From the NCBI GenBank assembly GCA_040880465.1, contig JBBDIK010000013.1:1-64000 (forward strand): a DNA stretch of 64,000 nt, read 5' to 3'. Below the pieces are notes generated by a model, which made no database searches, was not told where the DNA came from, and worked only from the letters and a program-made list of their open reading frames with translations. The translations under genes and the position numbers were made by a program. Below, piece after piece: positions 16,393-24,676 of the stretch (its first letter is position 1; each line of letters begins with the position of its first letter). The DNA comes from JBBDIK01 sp040880465. GTDB taxonomy: Bacteria > Actinomycetota > UBA4738 > JBBDHU01.

Positions 16393-17454
16393 GTGGCGCT
16401 CACCCGCCGAGGGAAGCTCTTCACGTTCATCGGGATCGGTGTTGCCCTGGTGGTCGGCGTCCTGGTCGTGATGTCCGCTTTCGGGAAGGGACCCCTGCCC
16501 AAGAACCCCCTCACCGGGATCGCAGGAGGATCCCCGCCACCGGACCCCGGATGTCCGCTGACGGGAGCCCCACCGCCCGACGGCGAGATCCCAGACCGGC
16601 CCGCTCTGGCGATCAAGGTCGAGAACCTTCCCGAGGCCCGTCCGCAGTACGGACTCGAGACCGCCGACATCATCTTCGAAGAGCCGGTCGAGGGTGGCGT
16701 CACCCGGTTCATCGTCGTCTACCAATGCCAGGACTCCGACCGCGTTGAGCCGGTCCGAAGTGCCCGCACTACCGACCCCGCGTTCCTTGTGCAGTTCGGG
16801 CAGCCGCTGTTCGCCTACGCGAACGCGGCCGCCTACGTGATGAAGGCGGTCGGGAAGGTGGCCGCGATCACCGACCTGAACTGGCGCAAGTACGGCAGCG
16901 CGTACCACGAGGACCCCCAGCGGGAGGCGCCGCATCACCTCTACACGAGCACCGAGGAGCTGTACAAGCTCGGCGAACGCAAGAACGATACCGGGGCGCC
17001 GGAGCCCGTCTTCCTCTACGAGGAAGCGTTCCCCGATGTTGCGGCCAAACCTGCGAAACAGATCCACCTCGAGTTCTCGGCCGACTACGCGGACGTGTTC
17101 TGGAAATACCGGGGTGGCGAGTACGTTCGCTCCCACGGTCGCGAGAAGCACACGATCGCCGGCGGCGGCCAGGTCCGGGCGGACAACGTCTTGGTTCAGA
17201 TCGTGAAACTGGACTACTCAGGCCGGGAAGACTCGACGGGGGCCAAGGTGCCGGAGGTCGTCGCGACGGGGAAGGGCAAGGCCTACCTGTTCCGGGACGG
17301 AAAGGTCATCCAGGGGACGTGGGAGCGCAGGTACGCGAAGACCGGGATCACCCGGTTCAGGACGAAGACCGGGGAGAAGTTCCAGTTCCGCCTGAAGCCC
17401 GGCGTGACGTGGGTCGAGCTGTACCCGTCGAGCGCGCCGAAGATCGAGTACTAG
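16393..17454 (+). CDS. DUF3048 domain protein, membrane anchored (YerB-like)
   Basis: 353 residues from GTG 16393, chosen because GGAGGT (16380-16385) lies 7 nt upstream; an in-frame ATG at 16360 has no such site. A transmembrane helix (about 9-30) anchors a large outside domain after a Pro-rich stretch. Recognisable DUF3048 blocks are RPALAIKVENLPEARPQ, ADIIFEEPVEGGVTRFI, PVRSARTTD and the C-terminal GVTWVELYPS. The family is widespread in Gram-positives and has no established biochemical role. The gene looks monocistronic, after htpX and before pdxS. Confidence 0.85.
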   Translation: MALTRRGKLFTFIGIGVALVVGVLVVMSAFGKGPLPKNPLTGIAGGSPPPDPGCPLTGAPPPDGEIPDRPALAIKVENLPEARPQYGLETADIIFEEPVEGGVTRFIVVYQCQDSDRVEPVRSARTTDPAFLVQFGQPLFAYANAAAYVMKAVGKVAAITDLNWRKYGSAYHEDPQREAPHHLYTSTEELYKLGERKNDTGAPEPVFLYEEAFPDVAAKPAKQIHLEFSADYADVFWKYRGGEYVRSHGREKHTIAGGGQVRADNVLVQIVKLDYSGREDSTGAKVPEVVATGKGKAYLFRDGKVIQGTWERRYAKTGITRFRTKTGEKFQFRLKPGVTWVELYPSSAPKIEY

Positions 17455-17531
17455 CCTCCGTGACGCCCGGCCGTGCCGGCCGGACCGCGTGCCCGTCCGG
17501 CGCCTCCCCGAACCTGCAGCGGGACCTTGAG

Positions 17532-17537
17532 TAGACT
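17532..17537 (+). promoter_or_regulatory. -10 element upstream of pdxS
   Basis: TAGACT lies 6 nt before ATG 17544, so transcription would begin at or next to that ATG. No good -35 is visible at the expected distance. The same hexamer serves ruvC at 19869-19874. Confidence 0.4.
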
Positions 17538-17567
17538 GGGCGCATGAGCCTCGAGGAGGGATCCAAC

Positions 17568-18455
17568 GTGGAGCGCGAAACCGGGACGTTCCGGGTGAAA
17601 TCAGGATTGGCGGAGATGCTCAAGGGCGGCGTCATCATGGACGTCACCGACGCCGACCAGGCCAAGATCGCCGAGGACGCCGGTGCGTGCGCCGTCATGG
17701 CCCTCGAACGCGTGCCGGCCGACATCCGCCGTGACGGCGGGGTCGCCCGCATGTCGGACGCCAACAAGATCGATGAGATCATCGCCGCCGTGAGCATCCC
17801 GGTGATGGCCAAGGCGCGGATCGGCCACTTCGTGGAGGCACAGATCCTGCAGGCGCTCGGGGTGGATTACGTGGACGAATCCGAAGTCCTCACCCCGGCG
17901 GACGAGGAGTACCACGTCGATAAGTGGGCGTTCACGGTGCCGTTCGTGTGCGGAGCCCGGAACCTGGGCGAGGCGCTGCGGCGGATCGCCGAAGGCGCCG
18001 CGATGATCCGCACCAAGGGGGAGGCGGGGACGGGCAATGTCGTGGAGGCAGTGCGGCACCAGCGCACGATGCTCCGCGAGATCAGCGAACTGACTACGCT
18101 CCGGCCGGAGCAGTACGTGAGCAAGGCCAAGGAGCATGGCGCTCCTGTTGAGTTGGTGAGGCTGGTCGCACAGACCGGCTCCCTGCCGCTCGTGAACTTC
18201 GCTGCCGGCGGGCTCGCGACACCCGCGGATGCGGCACTCATGATGCAGCTCGGCGTCGACGGCGTGTTCGTCGGTTCGGGGATCTTCAAGTCCGAAGACC
18301 CAGCGCCACGCGCACGCGCGATCGTCGAGGCGACCACCAACTTCAACGATCCCGACATCCTCGCGAAGATCTCGCACGGGCTCGGCGAGCCGATGCCCGG
18401 TCTGGAGATCAGTCAGATCGGCCAAGAGAACCTGCTCCAGAACCGCGGCTGGTAG
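17568..18455 (+). CDS. pdxS: Pyridoxal 5'-phosphate synthase, PdxS (synthase) subunit
   Basis: 295 residues from GTG 17568, preferred because GGAGGG (17555-17560) lies 7 nt upstream. ATG 17544 is in frame and would be a leaderless start if the TAGACT at 17532 is used; both may function. PdxS is a (beta/alpha)8 barrel that condenses ribose 5-phosphate, glyceraldehyde 3-phosphate and ammonia into PLP. Key residues are present: Asp25 (VIMDV), Lys82 (VMAKARIGH) and Lys150 (RTKGEAGTG). Ammonia comes from the PdxT glutaminase encoded 12 nt downstream; the two form a 12+12 complex in known systems. Confidence 0.97.
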   Translation: MERETGTFRVKSGLAEMLKGGVIMDVTDADQAKIAEDAGACAVMALERVPADIRRDGGVARMSDANKIDEIIAAVSIPVMAKARIGHFVEAQILQALGVDYVDESEVLTPADEEYHVDKWAFTVPFVCGARNLGEALRRIAEGAAMIRTKGEAGTGNVVEAVRHQRTMLREISELTTLRPEQYVSKAKEHGAPVELVRLVAQTGSLPLVNFAAGGLATPADAALMMQLGVDGVFVGSGIFKSEDPAPRARAIVEATTNFNDPDILAKISHGLGEPMPGLEISQIGQENLLQNRGW

Positions 18456-18467
18456 CCGCGGCCGGAC

Positions 18468-19025
18468 ATGAAGGCCGGAGTCCTCGCGCTGCAAGGTGAT
18501 TTCCGCGAGCATTCGCTGGTCCTGGACGACGCGGGAGCGACGCCCGTCGAGGTTCGCGCCGTCGAGCACCTCGCCGACGTCGACTGCCTCGTGATCCCCG
18601 GCGGAGAGTCGACCACGATCTCCAAGCTCGCCCACATCGCAGGTCTCGTCGAGCCGATCCGGGAACGAGCGGCCGCGGGCATGCCGATCTTCGGGACGTG
18701 CGCGGGGATGATCGTGATGGCCGAGCGGGTCCTCGACGGCGAGCCGCTGCTCGGACTGGTCGACATCACCGTCCGCCGGAACGCGTACGGCCGCCAGGTG
18801 GATTCGTTCGAGGCCGACGTTCCGGTCGACGGGATCGAGGATCCGATCCGGGCGGTGTTCATCCGCGCGCCCTGGGTCGAGGAGGTCGGCGCCTGCGTCA
18901 CGGTGCTTGCCGAACTGGAGGGGCGCCCGGTCGCGCTGGAACAAGGGAACCTGCTCGTGGCATCCTTCCATCCGGAGATCGTGCGCGAACAGCGGCTCCA
19001 CGAGTACTTCCTGGAGAAGGTGTAG
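18468..19025 (+). CDS. pdxT: Pyridoxal 5'-phosphate synthase, PdxT (glutaminase) subunit
   Basis: 185 residues. A class I glutamine amidotransferase that releases ammonia from glutamine for PdxS. The triad is Cys78 in GTCAGM, and His168 and Glu170 in SFHPEI; the PGGEST block (44-49) forms the oxyanion region. Length is normal. It starts 12 nt after pdxS and ends 3 nt before yebC, so the three genes are probably one transcript. Confidence 0.96.
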   Translation: MKAGVLALQGDFREHSLVLDDAGATPVEVRAVEHLADVDCLVIPGGESTTISKLAHIAGLVEPIRERAAAGMPIFGTCAGMIVMAERVLDGEPLLGLVDITVRRNAYGRQVDSFEADVPVDGIEDPIRAVFIRAPWVEEVGACVTVLAELEGRPVALEQGNLLVASFHPEIVREQRLHEYFLEKV

Positions 19026-19028
19026 CTG

Positions 19029-19781
19029 ATGTCGGGTCATTCCAAGTGGGCGACGATCAAGCGGAAGAAGGCGTCGAAGGACGCCAAGCGTTCGAACATG
19101 TACGCGAAGCTCCTCCGGGCGGTCGAGGTCGCGGCGCGACAGGGCGGCGGTGACCTCGCGGCCAACATGACGCTCGCGTCGGCGGTCGAGAAGGCGAAGA
19201 GCTTCTCGGTCCCGAACGACAACATCGATCGTGCGATCAAGCGGGGGAGCGGGGCCGACGCGGGCGAAGCCCAGTACGAGGAGCTGACCTACGAGGGCTA
19301 TGCGGCCGGCGGGATCGCACTGCTCGTAGAGGCGCTCACCGACAACCGCAACCGGACGGGGCAGGAGATCCGGCATGCGTTCACGACCAAGGGTGGGAAC
19401 TTCGGCGAGCAGGGGAGTACCGCCTGGACGTTCACGCGCAAGGGTCTCATCGTGGTCGAGAAGGCCACGGCACCCGACGAGGACCGACTGCTGGAACTGG
19501 CTCTGGAATCTGGCGCCGAGGACCTGAGCGACTCCGAGAGCTCCTGGGACATCGTGACCCAGCCGCAGGATTTCAAGACGGTCAGCGACGCGCTGGAGGA
19601 GGCCGGGATCCCTGTCTTCTCGGCCGAGATCACGATGATCCCCCAGTCGACGATCCCGGTCGGGGGGAGCGAGGCCCGCGCGGTCTTGGTCCTCATCGAG
19701 GCCCTCGAGGACCTGGACGACGTCCAGAGCGTCTTCGCCAACTTCGACATCCCCGAAGAGGTCATGGCCCAGCTCGGCTAG
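19029..19781 (+). CDS. yebC: YebC/PmpR family protein
   Basis: 250 residues, with the highly conserved opening SGHSKWATIKRKK and the blocks NIDRAIKRG and YEGYAAGGIA. Long annotated as a transcriptional regulator; recent work on the family also points to a role on ribosomes stalled at proline-rich stretches. The position between pdxT and ruvC is the usual actinobacterial one. It ends about 100 nt before ruvC, which has its own promoter. Confidence 0.93.
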   Translation: MSGHSKWATIKRKKASKDAKRSNMYAKLLRAVEVAARQGGGDLAANMTLASAVEKAKSFSVPNDNIDRAIKRGSGADAGEAQYEELTYEGYAAGGIALLVEALTDNRNRTGQEIRHAFTTKGGNFGEQGSTAWTFTRKGLIVVEKATAPDEDRLLELALESGAEDLSDSESSWDIVTQPQDFKTVSDALEEAGIPVFSAEITMIPQSTIPVGGSEARAVLVLIEALEDLDDVQSVFANFDIPEEVMAQLG

Positions 19782-19845
19782 CGTCGCACGACGGTCGCCG
19801 CGGCGTCGGGACGTCGGCTACCCGTCCCCGGCCTCCCGGGGGTGT

Positions 19846-19874
19846 TTGCCCGGACGCTCGCCCGGTCCTAGACT
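19846..19874 (+). promoter_or_regulatory. Promoter of the ruvCAB operon
   Basis: TTGCCC (-35, 19846-19851), 17-nt spacer, TAGACT (-10, 19869-19874). The ruvC ATG is only 9 nt after the -10, so the message would have a leader of 0-3 nt. No Shine-Dalgarno sequence precedes ruvC, consistent with leaderless translation. Confidence 0.65.
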
Positions 19875-19883
19875 GGCAAACAT

Positions 19884-20381
19884 ATGTTCGATAGGCCCGT
19901 GCTTGGCGTGGATCCAGGCGTCGCCACCCTGGGCCTGGCCGTGCTCAGCGGGCGCGACGTGGCCTGGTTCGAGACCCTCCGGACCGCGTCCGGCCTTGAG
20001 GAGGCGGCCAGGCTCCGGCAGGTCTATGAGGCCGTGGCCGCGGCGCTGCGCGCCCACCGGCCGGCTGCGCTGGCGATCGAGCGGCTCATGTGGGGCAAGA
20101 ACGTGGGGAGCGCCATGGGCGTGGCCCGGGCGAGCGGGGTGATCCTGCTGGCGGCGGCCGATGCCGGCGTTCCCGTCGCCGAATACGCGCCCTTGGAGGT
20201 CAAGATGGCGACGGCGGGCGTCGGGAACGCCGGCAAGGATCAGGTCCGCGCCGCACTCGCGCGGTTCCACAAGATCAGCGGCGTTCCCGAGCAACCGGAC
20301 GCGGCGGATGCCGTCGCGGTCGCGTTCTGTCACCAGACCCAGGCCGGCTTGCAGAGCCGGGTTGCGGCGGCTACGCAATGA
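19884..20381 (+). CDS. ruvC: Holliday junction endonuclease RuvC
   Basis: 165 residues. Cleaves Holliday junctions symmetrically after RuvAB branch migration. The acidic residues of the RNase H-like active site are Asp10 (GVDPG), Glu66 (AIERLMW), Asp139 and Asp142 (PDAADAVAVAFCH). First gene of ruvC-ruvA-ruvB, each pair overlapping by ATGA. Confidence 0.96.
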   Translation: MFDRPVLGVDPGVATLGLAVLSGRDVAWFETLRTASGLEEAARLRQVYEAVAAALRAHRPAALAIERLMWGKNVGSAMGVARASGVILLAAADAGVPVAEYAPLEVKMATAGVGNAGKDQVRAALARFHKISGVPEQPDAADAVAVAFCHQTQAGLQSRVAAATQ

Positions 20382-20944
20382 TCTCGGTCCTGCACGGCGT
20401 CATCGCCGAACGCGGCACCGACCGTGTGGTCGTCCTGGCCGCCGGCGTCGGCTACGAGGCGTTGGTCCCTGCGGCGACGCTGGCGAACCTACCGCCGGTC
20501 GGGGAAGAGGTTCGGCTCCTGACGCGTCTGCAGGTCCGCGAGGACTCCATGGTGCTCTACGGGTTCTCGACCGCGGACGAGCGGGCGCTGTTCGATCTGC
20601 TCGTTACGGTCAGCGGTGTCGGACCCAAGTTCGCGCTCGCCGTCCTGTCGACGCTGAAGCCGGATGCCTTCCGCCGCGCGGTCGTGACCGGCGACATCGA
20701 TGCCCTGACGGTCGTTCCTGGCGTCGGCAAGAAGGTTGCCTCCCGCATCGTGCTGGATCTGAAGGACAAACTGGGCGGCGACGCAGACCTGCCGACCGGG
20801 CCCCTGGCCGAGGTCCGGGAAGCGCTGCTCGCCCTCGGCCTCTCGCCGGAGGAAGCGCGCGAGGCGGTTGCCGGTCTCCCGTCCGACGGCGACCGGCCGG
20901 TCGAGGAGCTGCTCAAGGAGGCGCTGCAGGCGGTGGGCAGATGA
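20378..20944 (+). CDS. ruvA: Holliday junction branch migration protein RuvA
   Basis: 188 residues from ATG 20378, overlapping the ruvC stop; the longer frame upstream is a shadow inside ruvC. The N-terminal OB domain starts MISVLHGVI. The two helix-hairpin-helix motifs are VSGVGPKFALAVL and VPGVGKKVASRIV. The C-terminal three-helix domain (about 140-188) binds RuvB. A RuvA tetramer holds the four-way junction while RuvB drives migration. Confidence 0.96.
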   Translation: MISVLHGVIAERGTDRVVVLAAGVGYEALVPAATLANLPPVGEEVRLLTRLQVREDSMVLYGFSTADERALFDLLVTVSGVGPKFALAVLSTLKPDAFRRAVVTGDIDALTVVPGVGKKVASRIVLDLKDKLGGDADLPTGPLAEVREALLALGLSPEEAREAVAGLPSDGDRPVEELLKEALQAVGR

Positions 20945-21969
20945 GCGCCGACGCCGATGGCGACGACCGCATCGTGGAGGCCGCGCTGACCGAGGACGAG
21001 CGGGAGTTCGACTCGGCGTTGCGACCGAGATCGCTCGAGGAATTCGTCGGACAGGAGCGGATCAAGGAGCAGCTCTCGCTGCTGATCGAAGGTGCGAACA
21101 GCCGCGGCGAACCCGTCGACCATATGCTCTTCTCGGGTCCGCCGGGGCTTGGGAAAACCACGCTCGCCGGCATCGTCGCGATCGAGATGTCGGCCGGGTT
21201 CCGTCCGACCAGTGGCCCGGCCCTGGACCGGCCGGGCGACCTGGCGGCGATCCTTTCCAACCTCGAAGAGGGCGACGTGTTGTTCGTCGACGAAGTGCAC
21301 CGGATGCCCAAGACGGTCGAGGAAGTGCTCTACCCCGCGCTCGAGGACTACAAGCTCGACGTCGTGATCGGGAAGGGGCCTTCGGCACGCAGCATCCGGC
21401 TCGATCTGCCGCGGTTCACGATGGTGGCCGCCACGACCCGGCCGGGTTTGATCGCTCTGCCGTTGCGTGAACGGTTCGGGTTCTCTCCGCGCCTCGACCA
21501 CTACTCGACCGAGGAGCTGGCGAGGATCGTCGGACGCTCGGCGCGGATCCTGGACGTGGGTGTCGACCCCGAGGGCGCCTTGGAGATCGCCGGTCGCTCG
21601 CGCGGAACGCCTCGCGTCGCCAACCGGTTGCTGCGGCGCGTCCGCGACTTCGCGCAGGTGCGCGGCGACGGGACCATCAGGGCGGAGATCGCTCGGGCAG
21701 GCATGGAGCTGTTCGAGGTCGACGAGGAGGGGCTCGACAAGCTGGACCTGGCGATCCTGACGGCCGTCGTGACCCGGTTCGGCGGCGGTCCCGTCGGTCT
21801 GTCGACCTTAGCCGCCGCGGTCGGAGAGGAGTCCGATACGATCGAGGACGTGTACGAGCCTTACCTGCTGAAGCTGGGCTTCCTCAAGCGCACGCCGCGC
21901 GGCCGGGTGGCGACCGAGCGTGCCTACCGCCACCTGGGGATCACGGCCGAGGGTTCGCTGCCGCTGTAG
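20941..21969 (+). CDS. ruvB: Holliday junction branch migration ATPase RuvB
   Basis: 342 residues from ATG 20941, overlapping the ruvA stop. AAA+ motor with Walker A GPPGLGKTT (66-74), Walker B LFVDEVHR, sensor 1 AATTRPG and the RGTPRVANRLLRRVRD sensor 2 region, ending in a winged-helix domain (GGGPVGLSTLA onward). Hexameric rings pump DNA through the RuvA-bound junction. The N-terminus carries about 20 extra acidic residues before the conserved LRPRSLEEFVGQ. Confidence 0.96.
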   Translation: MSADADGDDRIVEAALTEDEREFDSALRPRSLEEFVGQERIKEQLSLLIEGANSRGEPVDHMLFSGPPGLGKTTLAGIVAIEMSAGFRPTSGPALDRPGDLAAILSNLEEGDVLFVDEVHRMPKTVEEVLYPALEDYKLDVVIGKGPSARSIRLDLPRFTMVAATTRPGLIALPLRERFGFSPRLDHYSTEELARIVGRSARILDVGVDPEGALEIAGRSRGTPRVANRLLRRVRDFAQVRGDGTIRAEIARAGMELFEVDEEGLDKLDLAILTAVVTRFGGGPVGLSTLAAAVGEESDTIEDVYEPYLLKLGFLKRTPRGRVATERAYRHLGITAEGSLPL

Positions 21970-22011
21970 GCCTGTATCCTGCCCCGCGGAACCCCTCGAG
22001 GAGGCCCCGAT

Positions 22012-22440
22012 ATGCTCATCGCTCTTGCCCAAGCCCAATCCGCCTCTCCACAAGGCGGGATCCTGACCCTTGTCCTGCCATTCCTGCTGCTCGGTGGCGT
22101 TATGTACTTCCTGATGATCCGCCCGCAGCAGAAGCGGATGCGTGCCCAGAAGCAGATGTGGTCGGAGCTGACGGTCGGCGAGGAGGTCCTGACGATCGGC
22201 GGGATCTTCGGCACGATCAAGCACGTCGATGACGACGAGGACGAGATCATCCTCGAGGTCGCCCCGGGCACGACGGTCCGCATCGTCAAGAACGCGATCG
22301 CCCGCCGGGTCAGTGCGCAGGATCACGAGGACGATCTCCCCGAGGCGTGGCTCGAGGACGACGACGACGCCCTCGAGGATGACGCAGCCGGCGACGATGA
22401 GGATGAGGACGAGAGCAAGGGAGCAGGAACCGAGTCGTGA
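22012..22440 (+). CDS. yajC: Sec translocon accessory protein YajC, with long acidic tail
   Basis: 142 residues; GAGGAGG (21998-22004) lies 7 nt before the ATG. One transmembrane helix (about 17-34) precedes the conserved MIRPQQKRM motif and the TVGEEVLTIGGIFGTI domain. The last 40 residues are almost all Asp and Glu, an extension beyond the usual YajC length. YajC joins SecD and SecF in the translocase holo-complex. Here secD is separated from yajC by an HD-domain gene. Stop and next start overlap (GTGA at 22437). Confidence 0.93.
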   Translation: MLIALAQAQSASPQGGILTLVLPFLLLGGVMYFLMIRPQQKRMRAQKQMWSELTVGEEVLTIGGIFGTIKHVDDDEDEIILEVAPGTTVRIVKNAIARRVSAQDHEDDLPEAWLEDDDDALEDDAAGDDEDEDESKGAGTES

Positions 22441-23120
22441 GCCAGGCGCCCGAGCCGGCCGCCGGTGATCCGCTCCTTCGGCTGAAGGAACATCCGGAGA
22501 TCTCCCTGCTCATCGCGTCCGCCGACCGCGTGGCCGAAGGCCTCGGCTACACCGAACACGGGTTCCGGCACGCGAACCTCGTCGGGAGCATCGCCTTCAA
22601 CGTCCTGGACCGTCTCGGGCACGATGAGCACACCGCCGGACTCGCCGGGGCCTCCGGCTACCTGCACGATGTGGGCAACATGGCGACACGGCACAACCAC
22701 CCGCAGACCGGCGCGATCCTCGTCTACACGATCCTGCGCGACGAGATGCAACCGGAGGACCTGGCGACGATCGTCGGCGCCGTCGCCAACCACGAGGAGG
22801 AGGATGGCGCGCGCATCTCCCCGGTCTCGGCCGCGGTCATCCTGGCCGACAAGGCCGACGTGCATCGCAGCCGGGTCCGGGCGAAGCCCGGCGCGGACGC
22901 CGACATCCACGAGCTGGTGAACTACGCGGCGGAATCGTCGTTCCTGCGGGTAGACTCCGGCGCCGGGACGATCACCCTGGAGCTCACCATCGATACCAAG
23001 ATCAGTCAGGTCATGGAGTACTTCGAGATCTTCCTGCAGCGGATGTCCATGTGCCGAACGGCCGCGCGAACGCTCGGCTGCTCGTTCAAGCTCAACATCA
23101 ACGGGTCGGAGCTGCTGTGA
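22437..23120 (+). CDS. HD-domain phosphohydrolase of unknown substrate
   Basis: 227 residues from GTG 22437. Metal-binding HD superfamily residues can be followed: His in GFRHANLV, His-Asp in GYLHDVGN (about 80), further His in HNHPQTG and ANHEEEDG, and Asp in ADKADVHRSR. This layout suggests a phosphohydrolase acting on a nucleotide, but no substrate-specific motif is recognised. It is locked into the Sec operon: its start overlaps the yajC stop and its own stop overlaps the secD start (GTGA). The C-terminal segment (about 150-227) resembles no domain I know. Confidence 0.75.
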   Translation: MSQAPEPAAGDPLLRLKEHPEISLLIASADRVAEGLGYTEHGFRHANLVGSIAFNVLDRLGHDEHTAGLAGASGYLHDVGNMATRHNHPQTGAILVYTILRDEMQPEDLATIVGAVANHEEEDGARISPVSAAVILADKADVHRSRVRAKPGADADIHELVNYAAESSFLRVDSGAGTITLELTIDTKISQVMEYFEIFLQRMSMCRTAARTLGCSFKLNINGSELL

Positions 23121-24676
23121 GGGCGGGCGCGCGTGGGCTGGTCGCGTCGTTGATCTTCATCGGTCTGCTGACGGCCCTGGCGCTCACGGGGCTGCTCACC
23201 GGCACGCGTCCCGTCCTCGGTCTGGACCTCGAGGGTGGGGTGCGAGTCGTTCTGACGGCTCCGGACGGCACGCCGAAGGAGGTCATGGAACGCGCCGCAA
23301 ACAGCATCCGGCAGCGCGTTGACTCGCTGGGGGTCGCGGAGCCGGATCTGTTCATCTCGGGTACCAACATCGAGGTTCAGATCCCCGGCATCGCACAGGG
23401 CAAGATCGAGGAGCGCGACGGGAAGTTCTGCGTGATCAGCGGCGACGGGAGGGACCTCGGATGCGTTCCCTCCCGTGACGAGGCGGAGGCGGCGTTGCAG
23501 GCTACCGGGCAGGAGCGCCTGATCCAGCTCATCGGCACCACCGCGCGTCTCGAGCAGCGGGAGGTCATCAAGACGATCCTTGCCGAGGACCCGGCCTTCG
23601 CGGATACCAAGGTCACGTGCCCGACCGAGGTGGCGCGGCTCACGCCGGAGTGCTCGTTCGAGACGCTCAAGGATCAGACCGTGGTCTTCGCCGACGACGA
23701 GGGGACCAAGTACGAACTCGGACCGGTCCGAGTGACCGGGGACATCATCTCCAAAGCCACGGCGGTGTTCAGCACACCCACCCAGGGCTCGACCACCGTC
23801 GGTTGGTCGATCGGCTTCGAGCTCACGGGCGACGGCTCTGATCAGTTCGCGAAGGTGACGAAGGAACTCCTGGGCAAGCAGCTCGCGATCGTCGTCGACC
23901 AGGACGTGCTGTCGGCCCCGACGATCCAGAGCGCTATCACGGGCGGTTCGGGCGAGATCACCGGAGGCCCCGAGGGGTTCCCCGAGCGGGAAGCCAAGGA
24001 TCTCGCGACTGCGCTGAACGCCGGTGCGCTGCCCGTCAACCTCACGAAGTCCCAGGTCGAGACCGTGAGCGCCACGCTCGGGAACGAATCGCTTCAGCAG
24101 GGGCTCGTCGCAGGATTGGTCGGCCTGGCGCTCCTGGCTCTGTACCTCGCGTTCTACTACCGGCTCCTCGGCCTCATGACCTGGGTGGGGATGGCGATCT
24201 GGGCTGTGCTGGCGCTCGGCATCGTCGCGTTCCTGGGGAAGGTGGCCGGATACAGCCTGACATTAGCCGGGGTCGCGGGGCTCATCGTCTCCCTCGGGAT
24301 CACCGCCGACTCCTACATCGTCTTCTACGAACGGCTCAAGGACGAGGTCCGCCACGGCAAGAGTCCACGGGCGGCCGTACAGCCGGCGTTCCGAAGGGCC
24401 TGGAAGACCATCATCGCCGCGGACATCGTGACCCTGCTTGCGGCGGGCGTCCTCTACCTGGTCGCGATCTCGTCGGTCCGGGGCTTCGCCCTCACCCTGG
24501 GGGTCTCTGTGCTGCTGGACATGTTCGTCGTCTACTTCTACAAGCGCCCGACCATCTTCCTGATGGCCCGGTCACCTCGCCTGCTCACCCGTCGCCGGAT
24601 GGGCATGTCCGCCGAGCCGCCTCCGGAGGACGAGGACGTCCCGGCGGTTCCGGTTCCGGCAGGGGGCGGCCGATGA
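23117..24676 (+). CDS. secD: Protein translocase subunit SecD
   Basis: 519 residues from GTG 23117, overlapping the HD-gene stop. An N-terminal transmembrane helix precedes GLDLEGGVRVVL, the SecD D1 signature. The large periplasm-side P1 region (about 40-330) is followed by five C-terminal helices. SLGITADSYIVFYERLKDEVR matches the actinobacterial form of the D5/D6 region. SecDF uses proton motive force to pull exported proteins out. The C-terminal tail is acidic and Pro-rich. secF starts within the stop codon. Confidence 0.95.
   Translation: MRAGARGLVASLIFIGLLTALALTGLLTGTRPVLGLDLEGGVRVVLTAPDGTPKEVMERAANSIRQRVDSLGVAEPDLFISGTNIEVQIPGIAQGKIEERDGKFCVISGDGRDLGCVPSRDEAEAALQATGQERLIQLIGTTARLEQREVIKTILAEDPAFADTKVTCPTEVARLTPECSFETLKDQTVVFADDEGTKYELGPVRVTGDIISKATAVFSTPTQGSTTVGWSIGFELTGDGSDQFAKVTKELLGKQLAIVVDQDVLSAPTIQSAITGGSGEITGGPEGFPEREAKDLATALNAGALPVNLTKSQVETVSATLGNESLQQGLVAGLVGLALLALYLAFYYRLLGLMTWVGMAIWAVLALGIVAFLGKVAGYSLTLAGVAGLIVSLGITADSYIVFYERLKDEVRHGKSPRAAVQPAFRRAWKTIIAADIVTLLAAGVLYLVAISSVRGFALTLGVSVLLDMFVVYFYKRPTIFLMARSPRLLTRRRMGMSAEPPPEDEDVPAVPVPAGGGR

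Noticed and set aside
17532..17567. ATG 17544 as the only pdxS start
   Set aside because: GGAGGG placed 7 nt before GTG 17568 is a better ribosome site; ATG 17544 is kept as an alternative leaderless start.
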